64,000 nucleotides of DNA from Thiobacillus denitrificans (GTDB lineage Bacteria; Pseudomonadota; Gammaproteobacteria; Burkholderiales; Thiobacillaceae). Location: contig DYIY01000011.1 in assembly GCA_020723405.1 (NCBI GenBank), forward strand, positions 62,001 through 126,000, in the 5' to 3' direction. Positions 29,588 through 39,915 of this stretch are shown here, piece by piece. The position numbers were made by a program, and so were the translations under genes. The stretch's first letter is position 1. Every line of letters begins with the position of its first letter. The notes below the pieces were generated by a model. It was not told the origin of the DNA and did no database searches. It saw nothing but the letters and a program-made list of their open reading frames with translations.

Positions 29588-30319
29588 ATGCTGTCCATCT
29601 CCCGACTCGTCCTGGCCGCCTCGGTGGCCGTTTCCCTGTTGCTCGTGGGGGGTACCTATCTCCTGCTCACCGGCTTCGGCGACCGCATGTTGCAGCAGAC
29701 CACCGCCCAGCATCTGCAATCCCTGGGCAAGGTGACGTTCACGTCCATGTACCAGGTGATGAACCAGGGCTGGAAGCGGGATCAGGTGGTCAGCTTCGCC
29801 GACGGTGTGGCCAAGTCCGTGGTGGGCACCCCCATGCAGATCGAGTTCCATCGCGGCGAGGCGGTGAACAGCCAGTTCGGCGCCGTTCGTGACGCCAACA
29901 GCGACGACGTCATCGCCCAGGCCATGCAGACCGGTCGGGACAAGGAAATCTCCAGTCCGGACGGCATCCGATTCCTCTACCCCATGAAAGCCAACGCGGA
30001 ATGCCTGGCCTGCCACACCTCGGCCAAGAAGGGCGACGTGCTGGGGGTCATCGACATCCGCGCCGGCTACGGGGAAGTGATGGGCAACACCCGCACCCAC
30101 TTGATGCTGGTCCTGCTCCTGCTGGCCCCCATTCCTCTGGTGATCGGCTTCGTGCTTTCGGTGATGCTGGACAGCCGGATGCACGGCTTCGTGAACCAGT
30201 TGGACGATGCCATCGACAAGGCCCAGCCCGGCAAAGCACCGGATTTCAACGCGGTGAACGTCAAATTCGCCGAGTTCCGCGAGTTGCTGGGCCACTTCAA
30301 GCGTCTGGTGAAAGGCTGA
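29588..30319 (+). CDS. DUF3365 (Tll0287-like) membrane heme sensor protein
   Basis: A 243-residue protein anchored by an N-terminal helix (about residues 5-28) and a second helix (about 170-192). Between them is a periplasmic Tll0287-like sensing domain. A c-type heme motif CLACH lies near residue 140. The short cytoplasmic tail contains a helical HAMP-like stretch but no kinase, cyclase or methyl-accepting domain. It may be a truncated sensor module or act with a separate partner. The upstream 298-base gap contains the acs hairpins and no gene. Confidence 0.75.
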   Translation: MLSISRLVLAASVAVSLLLVGGTYLLLTGFGDRMLQQTTAQHLQSLGKVTFTSMYQVMNQGWKRDQVVSFADGVAKSVVGTPMQIEFHRGEAVNSQFGAVRDANSDDVIAQAMQTGRDKEISSPDGIRFLYPMKANAECLACHTSAKKGDVLGVIDIRAGYGEVMGNTRTHLMLVLLLLAPIPLVIGFVLSVMLDSRMHGFVNQLDDAIDKAQPGKAPDFNAVNVKFAEFRELLGHFKRLVKG

Positions 30320-30376
30320 ACGAACGCCCGCCGGCAGGATGGGGGGTGGGGCGGAAGGGGCCGGTTACAATCGGGC

Positions 30377-31873
30377 ATGACTACCGCGCCGACCGAAATC
30401 CCCGATTCCGCCCTGCCTGACCCGGCAGGGCAGGCCTTTTCCGCGCTGCCGCTCCCCCCGGCGGTGCTGGAGAATCTGACCCGCCTGGGCTACCTGACCA
30501 TGACCCCCATCCAGGCGGCCAGCCTGCCCCTGACCCTGGCGGGCCACGACCTGATCGCCCAGGCCAAGACCGGCAGCGGCAAGACAGCGGCCTTCGCCCT
30601 GCCCCTGCTGGCCAACCTGAATCCCCGCCGCTTCGCCCCCCAGGCGTTGGTGCTCTGCCCCACCCGGGAACTGGCGGACCAGGTGACCCAGGAGACCCGC
30701 CGCCTGGCCCGGGCCGAGGACAACATCAAGATCCTCTCCCTGGTGGGGGGCAGCACCATGCGCCCCCAGATGGCCAGCCTGGAGCACGGCGCCCACATCG
30801 TGGTGGGCACCCCGGGGCGCATCCTGGACCACCTGCAACGGGGCAGCCTGGACCTGTCGGCCCTCAACACCCTGGTGTTCGACGAGGCGGACCGGATGCT
30901 GGACATGGGCTTCCTGGACGACATGGTGTTCGTGGCCAAGCAATGTCCGAAGAAGCGCCAGACCCTGATGTTCTCCGCCACCTTCCCGGAAGGGGTGGAG
31001 CAACTGGCCCGCCAGTTCATGCGCCAGCCCAAAGAGGTACGTCTGGCCGAACGCCATGAGGCCGACAAGATCCGCCAGCGCTTTTACGAAGTGGCCAAGG
31101 AAGAACGGCTGGACGCCGTGGCCCGCCTGCTGGACCACTACCGGCCGGTGAGCACCCTGGCCTTCTGCAACACCCGCCAGCAATGCCGGGACTTGCTCAA
31201 GGTGCTGCGGGAGCGGGGCTTCCACGCCCTGGCCCTGCACGGGGAACTGGAACAGCGGGAACGGGACCAGGTGCTGATCCAGTTCGCCAACCGCAGTTGC
31301 TCGGTACTCGTGGCCACCGACGTGGCCGCCCGGGGCCTGGACATCGCCAACCTGGAAGCGGTGATCAACGTGGACGTGACCCCGGACCCGGAGGTCTATG
31401 TCCACCGCATCGGCCGCACCGGCCGGGCCGACCAGGACGGCTGGGCCCTGAGCCTGGCCAGTGCCAACCAGATGCGCCGGGTGGACGACATCGCCAAATC
31501 CCTGGGCGTGCCGGTGGAATGGCACACCCTGGACGAACTGGACCCCGGCGCCGGCCGGCCCCTGTTGCCCCCCATGGCCACCCTGCAGATCCTGGGCGGG
31601 CGCAAGGACAAGTTCCGCCCCGGCGACGTGCTGGGCGCCCTCACCGGGGCCGCCGGCTTCAAGGCCGACCAGGTGGGGAAGATCACCGTCACCGAATTCA
31701 ACACCTATGTGGCGGTGGCCCGGCAGATCGCCCAGGAAGCCCAGCGCCGCCTGGCGGCCGGCACCATCAAGGGCAAGAGCGTGAAGGTGCGGGTGCTGGA
31801 GATTCCCGGTGCCGGCGATGTGGAACCCGTGTCCCGGGCCAACGCCAGCCTGCGACGCAAGCCCGGGGCATGA
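30377..31873 (+). CDS. dbpA: DbpA-type DEAD-box ATP-dependent RNA helicase
   Basis: A 498-residue RNA helicase. Motifs in order: AKTGSGKT (I), PTRELA (Ia), TPGRI (Ib), DEAD in VFDEADRMLD (II), SAT (III), ATDVAARGLD (V) and HRIGRTGR (VI). The C-terminal 75 residues with GGRKDKFRPGDVLGAL and VTEFNTYVAV match the DbpA RNA-binding domain, which binds hairpin 92 of 23S rRNA. Role: large-subunit ribosome assembly. The stop overlaps the exonuclease gene by four bases (ATGA). Confidence 0.93.
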   Translation: MTTAPTEIPDSALPDPAGQAFSALPLPPAVLENLTRLGYLTMTPIQAASLPLTLAGHDLIAQAKTGSGKTAAFALPLLANLNPRRFAPQALVLCPTRELADQVTQETRRLARAEDNIKILSLVGGSTMRPQMASLEHGAHIVVGTPGRILDHLQRGSLDLSALNTLVFDEADRMLDMGFLDDMVFVAKQCPKKRQTLMFSATFPEGVEQLARQFMRQPKEVRLAERHEADKIRQRFYEVAKEERLDAVARLLDHYRPVSTLAFCNTRQQCRDLLKVLRERGFHALALHGELEQRERDQVLIQFANRSCSVLVATDVAARGLDIANLEAVINVDVTPDPEVYVHRIGRTGRADQDGWALSLASANQMRRVDDIAKSLGVPVEWHTLDELDPGAGRPLLPPMATLQILGGRKDKFRPGDVLGALTGAAGFKADQVGKITVTEFNTYVAVARQIAQEAQRRLAAGTIKGKSVKVRVLEIPGAGDVEPVSRANASLRRKPGA

Positions 31874-32493
31874 GCGGCAACGCCCCCGGGGACACCATCA
31901 CCCGGGAAGCCCTGGCGGAACTCCCCATCCGCCGCTACGAAGGCCCGGTCTTTCTCGTGGAAGACATGTATACCCTGCGCCGGGCCATGATCGACATCCA
32001 CCAGGAAACAGTAGTGGGCTTTGACACAGAAACCCGCCCGGCCTTCCGCAAGGGTGAACACTACCCGCCCAGCCTGGCCCAGGTGGCCACCGCCCGGGCG
32101 GTCTACGTCTTCCCCCTGCGTCAGACGGCGTGCTTTCCCGGCCTGGCCGAGTTGATGGAACAGCGGCACATCGTCAAGGCCGGTGTGGCCGTGGCCCACG
32201 ACCTGAGCGAATTGGCCCAACTGTTCCCCTTCACCGCCAATACCGTCCTGGACCTGGGCCGGGTGGCCAAACGCCAGGGCATCGCCCAGTCGGGCCTGCG
32301 CAACCTGGCCGGACTGGTGCTGGGCTTCCGCATCCCCAAGGGCCAGCAGACCACCAACTGGTCCGCCCCCCGGCTGACGGCCGCCCAGATCCAGTATGCA
32401 GCGACGGACGCCTGGGTCTCCCGGGAACTGGCCGTTCACTTCGCCCAACTGGGCTGGCTGAACGGAAATCCCGGCTTTCCACTTCCCCCTTGA
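31870..32493 (+). CDS. DEDDy 3'-5' exonuclease (RNase D-like domain)
   Basis: A 207-residue single-domain exonuclease. The DEDD residues are visible as VGFDTETRP (motif I), AVAHDLSEL (motif II) and IQYAATDAWVSREL (motif III, with Tyr, hence DEDDy). Length fits stand-alone RNase D-like or WRN-exonuclease-like proteins. It is coupled to dbpA by an ATGA overlap, suggesting a role in RNA processing with the helicase. The last codons run into a REP-like palindrome. Confidence 0.85.
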   Translation: MSGNAPGDTITREALAELPIRRYEGPVFLVEDMYTLRRAMIDIHQETVVGFDTETRPAFRKGEHYPPSLAQVATARAVYVFPLRQTACFPGLAELMEQRHIVKAGVAVAHDLSELAQLFPFTANTVLDLGRVAKRQGIAQSGLRNLAGLVLGFRIPKGQQTTNWSAPRLTAAQIQYAATDAWVSRELAVHFAQLGWLNGNPGFPLPP

Positions 32494-32504
32494 GGGGAGA
32501 GGGG
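32479..32504. repeat. REP-like palindrome at the exonuclease 3' end
   Basis: ACTTCCCCCTTGAGGGGAGAGGGG-type element covering the exonuclease stop. It is a short relative of the C-rich palindromes found in four cmr genes and downstream of groEL. Confidence 0.55.
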
Positions 32505-32580
32505 CAAGGTCCACACGCCTCTCAAGCAGCCGACGTTCCCTGGCAGCACCCCCATAGAAAGTTTTTTATCTCCTCCCGCC

Positions 32581-32609
32581 TTGAAATGGCCTTGGGCCGC
32601 CCCTACCAT
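32581..32609 (+). promoter_or_regulatory. groESL housekeeping-type promoter
   Basis: TTGAAA at 32581-32586 and TACCAT at 32604-32609 with a 17-base spacer. The CIRCE operator begins at the end of the -10 element, so repressor binding would block initiation. Confidence 0.65.
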
Positions 32610-32635
32610 TAGCACTCGCTGGACTTGAGTGCTAA
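32609..32635. promoter_or_regulatory. CIRCE operator (HrcA site)
   Basis: Perfect TTAGCACTC-N9-GAGTGCTAA. It predicts heat-inducible control of groESL by HrcA. The hrcA gene is not in the window. Confidence 0.95.
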
Positions 32636-32688
32636 CAGCACCAGTCCCATCGACCCTGTAATCCACGGATTCCGTTAGGAGGAAAGCA

Positions 32689-32979
32689 ATGAAAATCCGT
32701 CCGCTGCACGACCGCGTCATCGTCAAGCGCCTTGAGGAAGAGCGCAAGACCGCTTCCGGCATCGTCATTCCCGACACCGCCGCCGAGAAACCCGACCAGG
32801 GCGAAATCATCGCCGTGGGCGCCGGCAAGAGGGATGACAGCGGCAAGCACATCGCCATGGACGTGAAGGTCGGCGACCGGGTGCTGTTCGGCAAGTATTC
32901 CGGCCAGACCGTCAAGGTTGAAGGCGAAGAACTCCTCGTCATGCGCGAGGAAGACATCATGGGCGTGATCGAGAAGTAA
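32689..32979 (+). CDS. groS: GroES co-chaperonin
   Basis: A 96-residue 10-kDa chaperonin lid. [18 protein letters not shown], the mobile loop [15 protein letters not shown] and the C-terminal [10 protein letters not shown] are diagnostic. AGGAGGAAA upstream supports the start. It is first in the groESL operon behind the CIRCE element. Confidence 0.97.
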   Translation: MKIRPLHDRVIVKRLEEERKTASGIVIPDTAAEKPDQGEIIAVGAGKRDDSGKHIAMDVKVGDRVLFGKYSGQTVKVEGEELLVMREEDIMGVIEK

Positions 32980-32994
32980 CTCTCGCGCCGTTGA

Positions 32995-34665
<1,671 letters not shown>

Positions 34666-34710
34666 GTCCGTCTGCCTGCATCAGACCGGGATCCAAGTCC
34701 CGGTTGCCGT

Positions 34711-34746
34711 CAAACAGAAACCCCGCTTCGGCGGGGTTTCTGTTTG
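34711..34746. terminator. strong terminator after groEL
   Basis: A perfect 16-bp stem from 34711 (CAAACAGAAACCCCGC) with a TTCG tetraloop at 34727-34730 and its complement to 34746. The A-rich and T-rich ends make it a classic, probably bidirectional, rho-independent terminator. Confidence 0.92.
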
Positions 34747-34790
34747 ACCGGACGGATCGTGCAGCGTCGTCTCCGGAGATCTGCTCGCTT

Positions 34791-34820
34791 CACCCTCTCT
34801 CCGCAAGGGAGAGGGGGGAG
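34791..34820. repeat. REP-like palindrome between groEL and argS
   Basis: CACCCTCTCTCC, GCAA, GGGAGAGGGGGG-type hairpin. It is related to the in-frame elements in the cmr genes. Confidence 0.6.
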
Positions 34821-34908
34821 CCGCCAAGCCCCCAGCCCCCACCAGTGAGCCGCCGCACGGAACCGGGGCCCATGCCGGTATAATCTTCGGCCCAACGAGG
34901 TACTTTTC

Positions 34909-36642
34909 ATGCCCACGCCCTTTTCCCCCAAAGCCCATCTCACCGACCTGTTTCGCCAGGCCCTGGCCCAGTTTCCCCAGGCGGGCGACATCGCCCTGGA
35001 ACTGGAGCGGCCCAAGCAACTGAGCCACGGCGACTTCGCCTGCAACGCGGCCATGCAACTGGCCAAGGCCTTGAAGCGCAATCCCCGGGAAGTGGCCCAG
35101 TCCATCCTGGCCTCCCTGCCGGCATCGGAATTCGTGGCCAGGAGCGAGATCGCCGGGCCGGGCTTCATCAACGTGTTCCTCACCCCGGCGGCCTGGCAAC
35201 GGGTGGTCCGGGACGTGCTGGAAAGCGGGGACCGGTTCGGGCGGGGCACCGGCAAGGGCCAGAGAATCCAGGTGGAGTTCGTCTCCGCCAACCCCACCGG
35301 CCCCCTCCACGTGGGCCATGGCCGGGGCGCGGCCTTCGGCGCCAGCCTGGCCAACGTGCTGGTGCATGCCGGCCATACGGTGCACCGGGAGTATTACGTC
35401 AACGACGCCGGCCGGCAGATGGACATCCTGGCCCTCTCCACCTGGCTGCGCTACCTGGCTCTGTGCGGCGAGTTCGTGCCCTTCCCCGGCAACGCCTACC
35501 AGGGCGACTACGTGGGCACCATGGCCGACAGCATCTTCGCCCTGCACGGGGAACGCTACAAGCGCGCCGCCGCCGATGTGACGGCCAACGTCCCCGACGC
35601 GGCCACCGACCCGGAAGGCCATCTGGACGGGCTCATCGCCAACGCCAAGGCCCTGCTGGGGGCCGATTACGCCTACGTCCACGGCCACGCCCTGGAGGAA
35701 CAACTGGGCGACGGGCGCAACGACCTGACCGAATTCGGCGTCACCTTCGACTGCTGGTTCTCCGAGAAGACCCTGCACGAGTCCGGCCTCATCGACCGGG
35801 CGGTGGAGCAGTTGCGCAAACACGGCCACACCTACGAACAGGACGGGGCCCTGTGGTTCCGCTCCACCGCCTTCGGCGACGAGAAGGACCGGGTGGTGCG
35901 CCGGGAAAACGGCGTCTATACCTATTTCGCCGCTGACATCGCTTACCACCTGAACAAATTCGAGCGGGGCTACGACCGGGTCATCGATGTCTGGGGCGCC
36001 GACCACCACGGCTACATCGCCCGGGTGAAGGGGGCGCTGACCGCCGCCGGCCAGGACGCCGAACGGCTCACCGTGGCCCTGGTCCAGTTCGCCGTGCTCT
36101 ACCGCAACGGCCAGAAGGCCTCCATGTCCACCCGGGCCGGCGAATACGTCACCCTGCGGGACCTGCGCGCCGAGGTGGGCAACGACGCCGCCCGCTTCTT
36201 CTACGTGCTGCGCAAGTCCGACCAGCACCTGGACTTCGACCTGGACCTGGCCAAGAGCCAGAGCAACGACAACCCGGTCTACTACATCCAGTACGCCCAC
36301 GCCCGGGTGAGCAGCGTACTGGGCAGTTGGGGCGGCAATGACAAGGATCTCCTGGACGCCAAGCTGGCCCGCCTGGAACACCCCCAGGAACTGGCCCTGC
36401 TGCGCCGCCTGGCCGAGTTTCCGGAAACCGTGGCCAACGCCGCCCGGGACCTGGCGCCCCACACGGTGGCCTACTACCTCAAGGACCTGGCCGCCGACCT
36501 GCACGGCCTGTACGTGGCCTGCCAGTTCCTGGTGGAGGACGAGGAACTGAAACAAGCCCGGCTGGCCCTGGTGGCAGCCACCCGCCAGGTGCTGCGCAGC
36601 GGCCTGAATCTCCTGGGCGTATCGGCCCCGGACAAGATGTAA
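34909..36642 (+). CDS. argS: arginyl-tRNA synthetase
   Basis: A 577-residue class I synthetase. FVSANPTGPLHVGHGRG holds the HIGH-type signature HVGH. The KMSK region is degenerate (QKASMSTRAGEYV), normal for this enzyme. The C-terminal DALR domain ends SAPDKM. It attaches Arg to tRNA-Arg. Upstream lie the groEL terminator and a REP-like repeat; downstream the SPOR gene begins 16 bases after the stop. Confidence 0.96.
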   Translation: MPTPFSPKAHLTDLFRQALAQFPQAGDIALELERPKQLSHGDFACNAAMQLAKALKRNPREVAQSILASLPASEFVARSEIAGPGFINVFLTPAAWQRVVRDVLESGDRFGRGTGKGQRIQVEFVSANPTGPLHVGHGRGAAFGASLANVLVHAGHTVHREYYVNDAGRQMDILALSTWLRYLALCGEFVPFPGNAYQGDYVGTMADSIFALHGERYKRAAADVTANVPDAATDPEGHLDGLIANAKALLGADYAYVHGHALEEQLGDGRNDLTEFGVTFDCWFSEKTLHESGLIDRAVEQLRKHGHTYEQDGALWFRSTAFGDEKDRVVRRENGVYTYFAADIAYHLNKFERGYDRVIDVWGADHHGYIARVKGALTAAGQDAERLTVALVQFAVLYRNGQKASMSTRAGEYVTLRDLRAEVGNDAARFFYVLRKSDQHLDFDLDLAKSQSNDNPVYYIQYAHARVSSVLGSWGGNDKDLLDAKLARLEHPQELALLRRLAEFPETVANAARDLAPHTVAYYLKDLAADLHGLYVACQFLVEDEELKQARLALVAATRQVLRSGLNLLGVSAPDKM

Positions 36643-36658
36643 GCCCACCGGGAGGTCC

Positions 36659-37330
36659 ATGGCTCGCAGGGAAAACCGCGCCCCAAGGCGCCCGGCGGAA
36701 ACGGCTGAACGCAAAGGCAAGGGCGGCGGCATGCTGTCCGGCCTGATCGTGGGCCTGGTGCTGGGCCTGGTGATGGCCGCCGGATTGGCCTGGTACTTCA
36801 ACCGGAGCTCGGAGAACATCCGTCCGGTGGGCGTGGCCGCCGGAGAGGATCCCGCCCCCCGGGACAAGACTCCGGACGCCCCCTTGCCGCCCCCCCCTCC
36901 TGCCGCCCCGGAATCCAAACCGGAAACCGATCCGGCCCGGGACCAGGCGGCCGCCGAACCGCCGGCCAAACCCGTCACACCGGCTGCCGCCGAACCCACC
37001 CAGTCCGGCAAGAGCCGGGTGCCCCTGACCTTCTATGGCATCCTGCCCGGGGACAAGCCCGCCAAGCCCCTGGACCCGCCCAAAAGCAATGAAATCTGGT
37101 GGCTGCAGATTGCCGCCCTGAAGAACCCCGGCGACGCGGACAAGCTGCGAGCCCGCCTGCTCCTGCTCAACCTGCATGCCACGACCCAGAAGATCGAGAG
37201 TGGCGGACAGACCCTCTACCGGGTGCGGGTGGGCCCCTACAAGCGGGAGGACGACGCCTTGGGTGATCTGGATGTACTGGCGCAGAACAATTTCGAGCCT
37301 CGGCTGCTCAAAGAACCGGTCAAACCCTAG
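36659..37330 (+). CDS. SPOR-domain membrane protein
   Basis: A 223-residue protein with a basic cytoplasmic N-terminus, one membrane helix (about residues 25-45), a Pro/Ala/Lys-rich periplasmic linker and a C-terminal SPOR domain (WWLQIAALKNPGDADKLR to YRVRVGPYKREDDA). SPOR domains bind denuded septal peptidoglycan, so a cell-division role as in FtsN/DedD is likely. GGGAGG upstream of ATG 36659. It is typical to find it between argS and dsbA in betaproteobacteria. Confidence 0.87.
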   Translation: MARRENRAPRRPAETAERKGKGGGMLSGLIVGLVLGLVMAAGLAWYFNRSSENIRPVGVAAGEDPAPRDKTPDAPLPPPPPAAPESKPETDPARDQAAAEPPAKPVTPAAAEPTQSGKSRVPLTFYGILPGDKPAKPLDPPKSNEIWWLQIAALKNPGDADKLRARLLLLNLHATTQKIESGGQTLYRVRVGPYKREDDALGDLDVLAQNNFEPRLLKEPVKP

Positions 37331-37344
37331 GAGCCCCGACCATC

Positions 37345-37983
37345 ATGAAAAACCTCCTCACCCGCCTGACCCTGGCCGCCGCCCTGGTCCTGGCCCAGCA
37401 CACCGCCTTCGCCCTGGATGCCGGCAAGGACTACCAGGAACTCAGCCCTGCCCAGGCCGTGGAGACCAAGCGCGGCCAGATCGAGATTCTGGAGTTCTTC
37501 TGGTACCGCTGCCCCCACTGCTTCGAACTGGAACCGGAACTCAGCGCCTGGGCGAAGAAGCAGGCCAAGGACGTGGTCATCCGCCGGGTGCCGGGCATCC
37601 TCAACCCCGGCTGGGCCGCCCTGGCCCGGGCCTACTATGCCCTGGAGGCCATCGGCCAGGCGGAACGCCTGCACGGCGACGTGTTCAACGCCATCCACGT
37701 GCAGGGCATGGATCTGAACCCGCCGGAACGCTTCTTCGATTGGGCCGTCACCAAGGGTGTGGACCGCAAGCAGATCGCCGACGCCTACAACAGCTTCGCC
37801 GTGAACACCAAGGTCATGCGCGCCCAGCAGATGACTGCCGCCTACAAGCTCAACGGCGTGCCCGCCTTCGCCGTCAACGGCAAGTACGTCACCTCTGCCT
37901 ACATGGCCGGCAGCGTGCCCGCCGCCTTCAAGGTGCTGGACGAACTCATCGCCCAGGAGCGCAAGAAGGCCGGGCGCAAGTAA
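37345..37983 (+). CDS. dsbA: DsbA-type thiol:disulfide interchange protein
   Basis: A 212-residue periplasmic thioredoxin-fold oxidase. The signal peptide is MKNLLTRLTLAAALVLAQ plus HTAFA, with cleavage after Ala near residue 23. The active site CPHC lies in FFWYRCPHCFELEPEL. The cis-Pro loop is NGVPAFAVNGKY. It introduces disulfides into exported proteins and needs DsbB. It is 14 bases after the SPOR gene. Confidence 0.93.
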   Translation: MKNLLTRLTLAAALVLAQHTAFALDAGKDYQELSPAQAVETKRGQIEILEFFWYRCPHCFELEPELSAWAKKQAKDVVIRRVPGILNPGWAALARAYYALEAIGQAERLHGDVFNAIHVQGMDLNPPERFFDWAVTKGVDRKQIADAYNSFAVNTKVMRAQQMTAAYKLNGVPAFAVNGKYVTSAYMAGSVPAAFKVLDELIAQERKKAGRK

Positions 37984-37999
37984 ATACCTTCGGCCGCCC

Positions 38000-38084
38000 G
38001 CCCGGGTGGTGAAATTGGTAGACACAAGGGACTTAAAATCCCTCGGCGCAAGCCGTACGGGTTCGATTCCCGTCCCGGGCACCA
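38000..38084 (+). tRNA. tRNA-Leu (anticodon UAA)
   Basis: An 85-base class II tRNA with CCA encoded at 38082-38084. The acceptor GCCCGGG at 38000-38006 pairs with CCCGGGC at 38074-38080. The anticodon loop CTTAAAA gives UAA at 38034-38036. GGTTCGATTCC is the T arm. The CRISPR island begins about 55 bases downstream on the other strand. Confidence 0.95.
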
Positions 38085-38103
38085 CCCCCTATCCATGGGG
38101 GTG
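38083..38103 (+). terminator. hairpin after tRNA-Leu
   Basis: CACCCCC at 38083-38089 pairs with GGGGGTG at 38097-38103 around a 7-base loop. It overlaps the tRNA CCA end and may act in termination or 3' processing. No T run follows. Confidence 0.4.
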
Positions 38104-38139
38104 TCGCCGAATGGCACCGGCAACTTCACCGCAAAGCAC

Positions 38140-38433
38140 CTACCCCAACCAAGCCGCAGGCAGATCAGACCAATACACCCCGTCCGGCAGGGTGGCCCTG
38201 CCCAGCCGCTGTTTGAGGCCTCGCTTGGGCAAGGGATAGCAACGCAGGTCGTCGCTGCTCCGGTCGATGAGCGACGCCGCCTCGGTCAGCACCCCCAGCA
38301 ACCAGGGCAACTCCCCCGTCGCCAGAAACACGCTGTACTCGATGGGCACCGCCACCTCGGACAAATACCGGTGCATGCGCCCCAACCGGCGGGGCGACGT
38401 GATGTCGTAGGCAATCAGATAGTCGCCGGCCAT
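38140..38433 (-). CDS. cas2: Cas2 (copy A)
   Basis: A 97-residue Cas2. The first beta strand YLIAYDITSPRRLGRMHR contains the conserved Asp and the SPRR/R-x-x-R region. IEYSVFLATG and RCYPLPKRG follow. Cas2 bridges two Cas1 dimers in the spacer-integration complex. Its ATG shares one base with the cas1 stop, so it is translationally coupled. A second, clearly different cas2 lies on the other side of cas1. Confidence 0.9.
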   Translation of the reverse strand: MAGDYLIAYDITSPRRLGRMHRYLSEVAVPIEYSVFLATGELPWLLGVLTEAASLIDRSSDDLRCYPLPKRGLKQRLGRATLPDGVYWSDLPAAWLG

Positions 38434-39464
38434 CAGTCTGGCTCCACCGCCTGATCAGCACTGTCCACGTTCCCATCCCCATCCCAGGCCGCCCCCCACG
38501 CCGCACGGGCCTCGGCCTCGGACTGGCCGTCCTCATCTTCACCGATCAGGGCCAGCACCTCCCGGCATCGTGCATCCAGCGACTTGCGCAGATTCTCGGC
38601 CAAAGGCTCCCAGGCCCGGTAAAAACGTTCCCGGCCCGCCTTGCCCAAAAAGCAACCGTCAGCATTGGTCGAAAAATCCTCGGCCCGCAAGGTCTGCTTG
38701 TTGAACATGGTCAACGCCCAGGCGTCCACATCAGGCCGGCCGGCCTCCACCAGGTCCGAAGCCAGAGACTCCCGACCGAAGGCCGGCACGTGATAGAAGC
38801 CCACCCACGGGTCCATCCCCACCCCATGACTCGCCAGAATCGCCTCGGCATGCAGCAAGGTATAGCCCAGCGACAGCACCGCATTCACCGGGTCCCGGGG
38901 CGGACGCCGGTTGCGCCCATGAAAATGCAGACTATCCGGCACCAGCGCCGCAATCGCCGAAAAATACAGATTCGCCGACGCCCCCTCCAGACCGCGCAAC
39001 TCCTGCACCGTCGGCTTGCTCTCCAACTGCTCCAGCATGCCCCCCAGACCTGCCAGGGCCCGGCTGATCTCATAGCGGGCATCCAGACGGCTATCCAGCT
39101 TGGCCTTCAGAAACGCCAACTGGGCCAACAATTTGCCCCGCACGAAAAACCGGGAAATCCGCAGACATGCCGGCACGTCCATGGCAGCCCGATACTGGGC
39201 CAGGCGGCGCGTCGCATCGTTATGGGGCCGCGGCAGGAACAGGCTGGGCTCACCTTTCCGCCCGGAAAGAATCACGATGCCCACCCCATGGGCCCCCAGC
39301 TTGCCGAGCAAGGTGGAATCCAGCTCCACGCCACCGCGAATGAACACTCGCTGCAAGGGCGCCATGGGCACCGTGCCGATCCGTTCCCCGTTTTCATGGA
39401 AGACCAGGGCCTCGCCATCACTGGTGAGCCTCACATTGCGGCGATCGACATAAAGCGTGGACAT
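38433..39464 (-). CDS. cas1: Cas1 spacer integrase
   Basis: A 343-residue Cas1. The N-terminal beta domain starts MSTLYVDRRNVRLTSDGEAL. The integrase domain has the metal ligands in LHAEAIL (Glu), VGFYHVP (His) and ASDLVEAGRP (Asp). It ends with a charged Glu/Asp tail. It integrates new spacers with Cas2 at the leader end of the array. It is not fused to a reverse transcriptase or Cas4. Confidence 0.95.
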   Translation of the reverse strand: MSTLYVDRRNVRLTSDGEALVFHENGERIGTVPMAPLQRVFIRGGVELDSTLLGKLGAHGVGIVILSGRKGEPSLFLPRPHNDATRRLAQYRAAMDVPACLRISRFFVRGKLLAQLAFLKAKLDSRLDARYEISRALAGLGGMLEQLESKPTVQELRGLEGASANLYFSAIAALVPDSLHFHGRNRRPPRDPVNAVLSLGYTLLHAEAILASHGVGMDPWVGFYHVPAFGRESLASDLVEAGRPDVDAWALTMFNKQTLRAEDFSTNADGCFLGKAGRERFYRAWEPLAENLRKSLDARCREVLALIGEDEDGQSEAEARAAWGAAWDGDGNVDSADQAVEPD

Positions 39465-39470
39465 GGAACC

Positions 39471-39761
39471 TCAGACGATGGTGAAGGTGGTGGACTGAAT
39501 CGGCCGGGCAACGCCGAAACACTTTGGCGTCATGCGCGGATCGAGCTGGAAAACATGCACCCGGTCTTCAAGCGGGTCGATCATCTCGGCGAGTTCCTCC
39601 AACACGAACCGCCGTTCGGCATCGGTGAGCCAGCACTCGTAGAACGACTTCTGCCCACCCACCTTGTAGCCCAGCAAAAACCGATGCACCTGGGCCAACC
39701 GACGGTGATCGGAAATGTCGTAGGCAACGAGATAAAGAGAACGAGCAGGAGTGGCAGTCAT
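39471..39761 (-). CDS. cas2: Cas2 (copy B)
   Basis: A 96-residue Cas2 with LYLVAYDISDHRRLAQVHR and SFYECWLTDAERR, ending HVFQLDPRM-like sequence. It differs strongly from copy A (different beta-3/4 and tail). The start is ATG 39761. It lies six bases upstream of cas1 and heads the cas2-cas1-cas2 operon. A GCAAGCTTGC palindrome lies 73 bases before its start. Confidence 0.9.
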   Translation of the reverse strand: MTATPARSLYLVAYDISDHRRLAQVHRFLLGYKVGGQKSFYECWLTDAERRFVLEELAEMIDPLEDRVHVFQLDPRMTPKCFGVARPIQSTTFTIV

Positions 39762-39829
39762 CGACAAGACGAAAAACCTGAAACCCGATGAGCCCAGCAT
39801 AGATCGGCGGCGCCCCCACTCCGCCCCCG

Positions 39830-39839
39830 GCAAGCTTGC
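39830..39839. promoter_or_regulatory. GCAAGCTTGC palindrome upstream of cas2-cas1-cas2
   Basis: The 10-bp palindrome is centred 73.5 bases upstream of the cas2 (copy B) start. It is one of five such intergenic copies in the CRISPR island at similar distances from minus-strand starts. Confidence 0.6.
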
Positions 39840-39915
39840 AAAGCCGAACAAAACGCTCCGGAGCCAAGCGCCCGCACCAGTGCGGCGGAAATCCAGCCCG
39901 GAACCACGCTCATCA

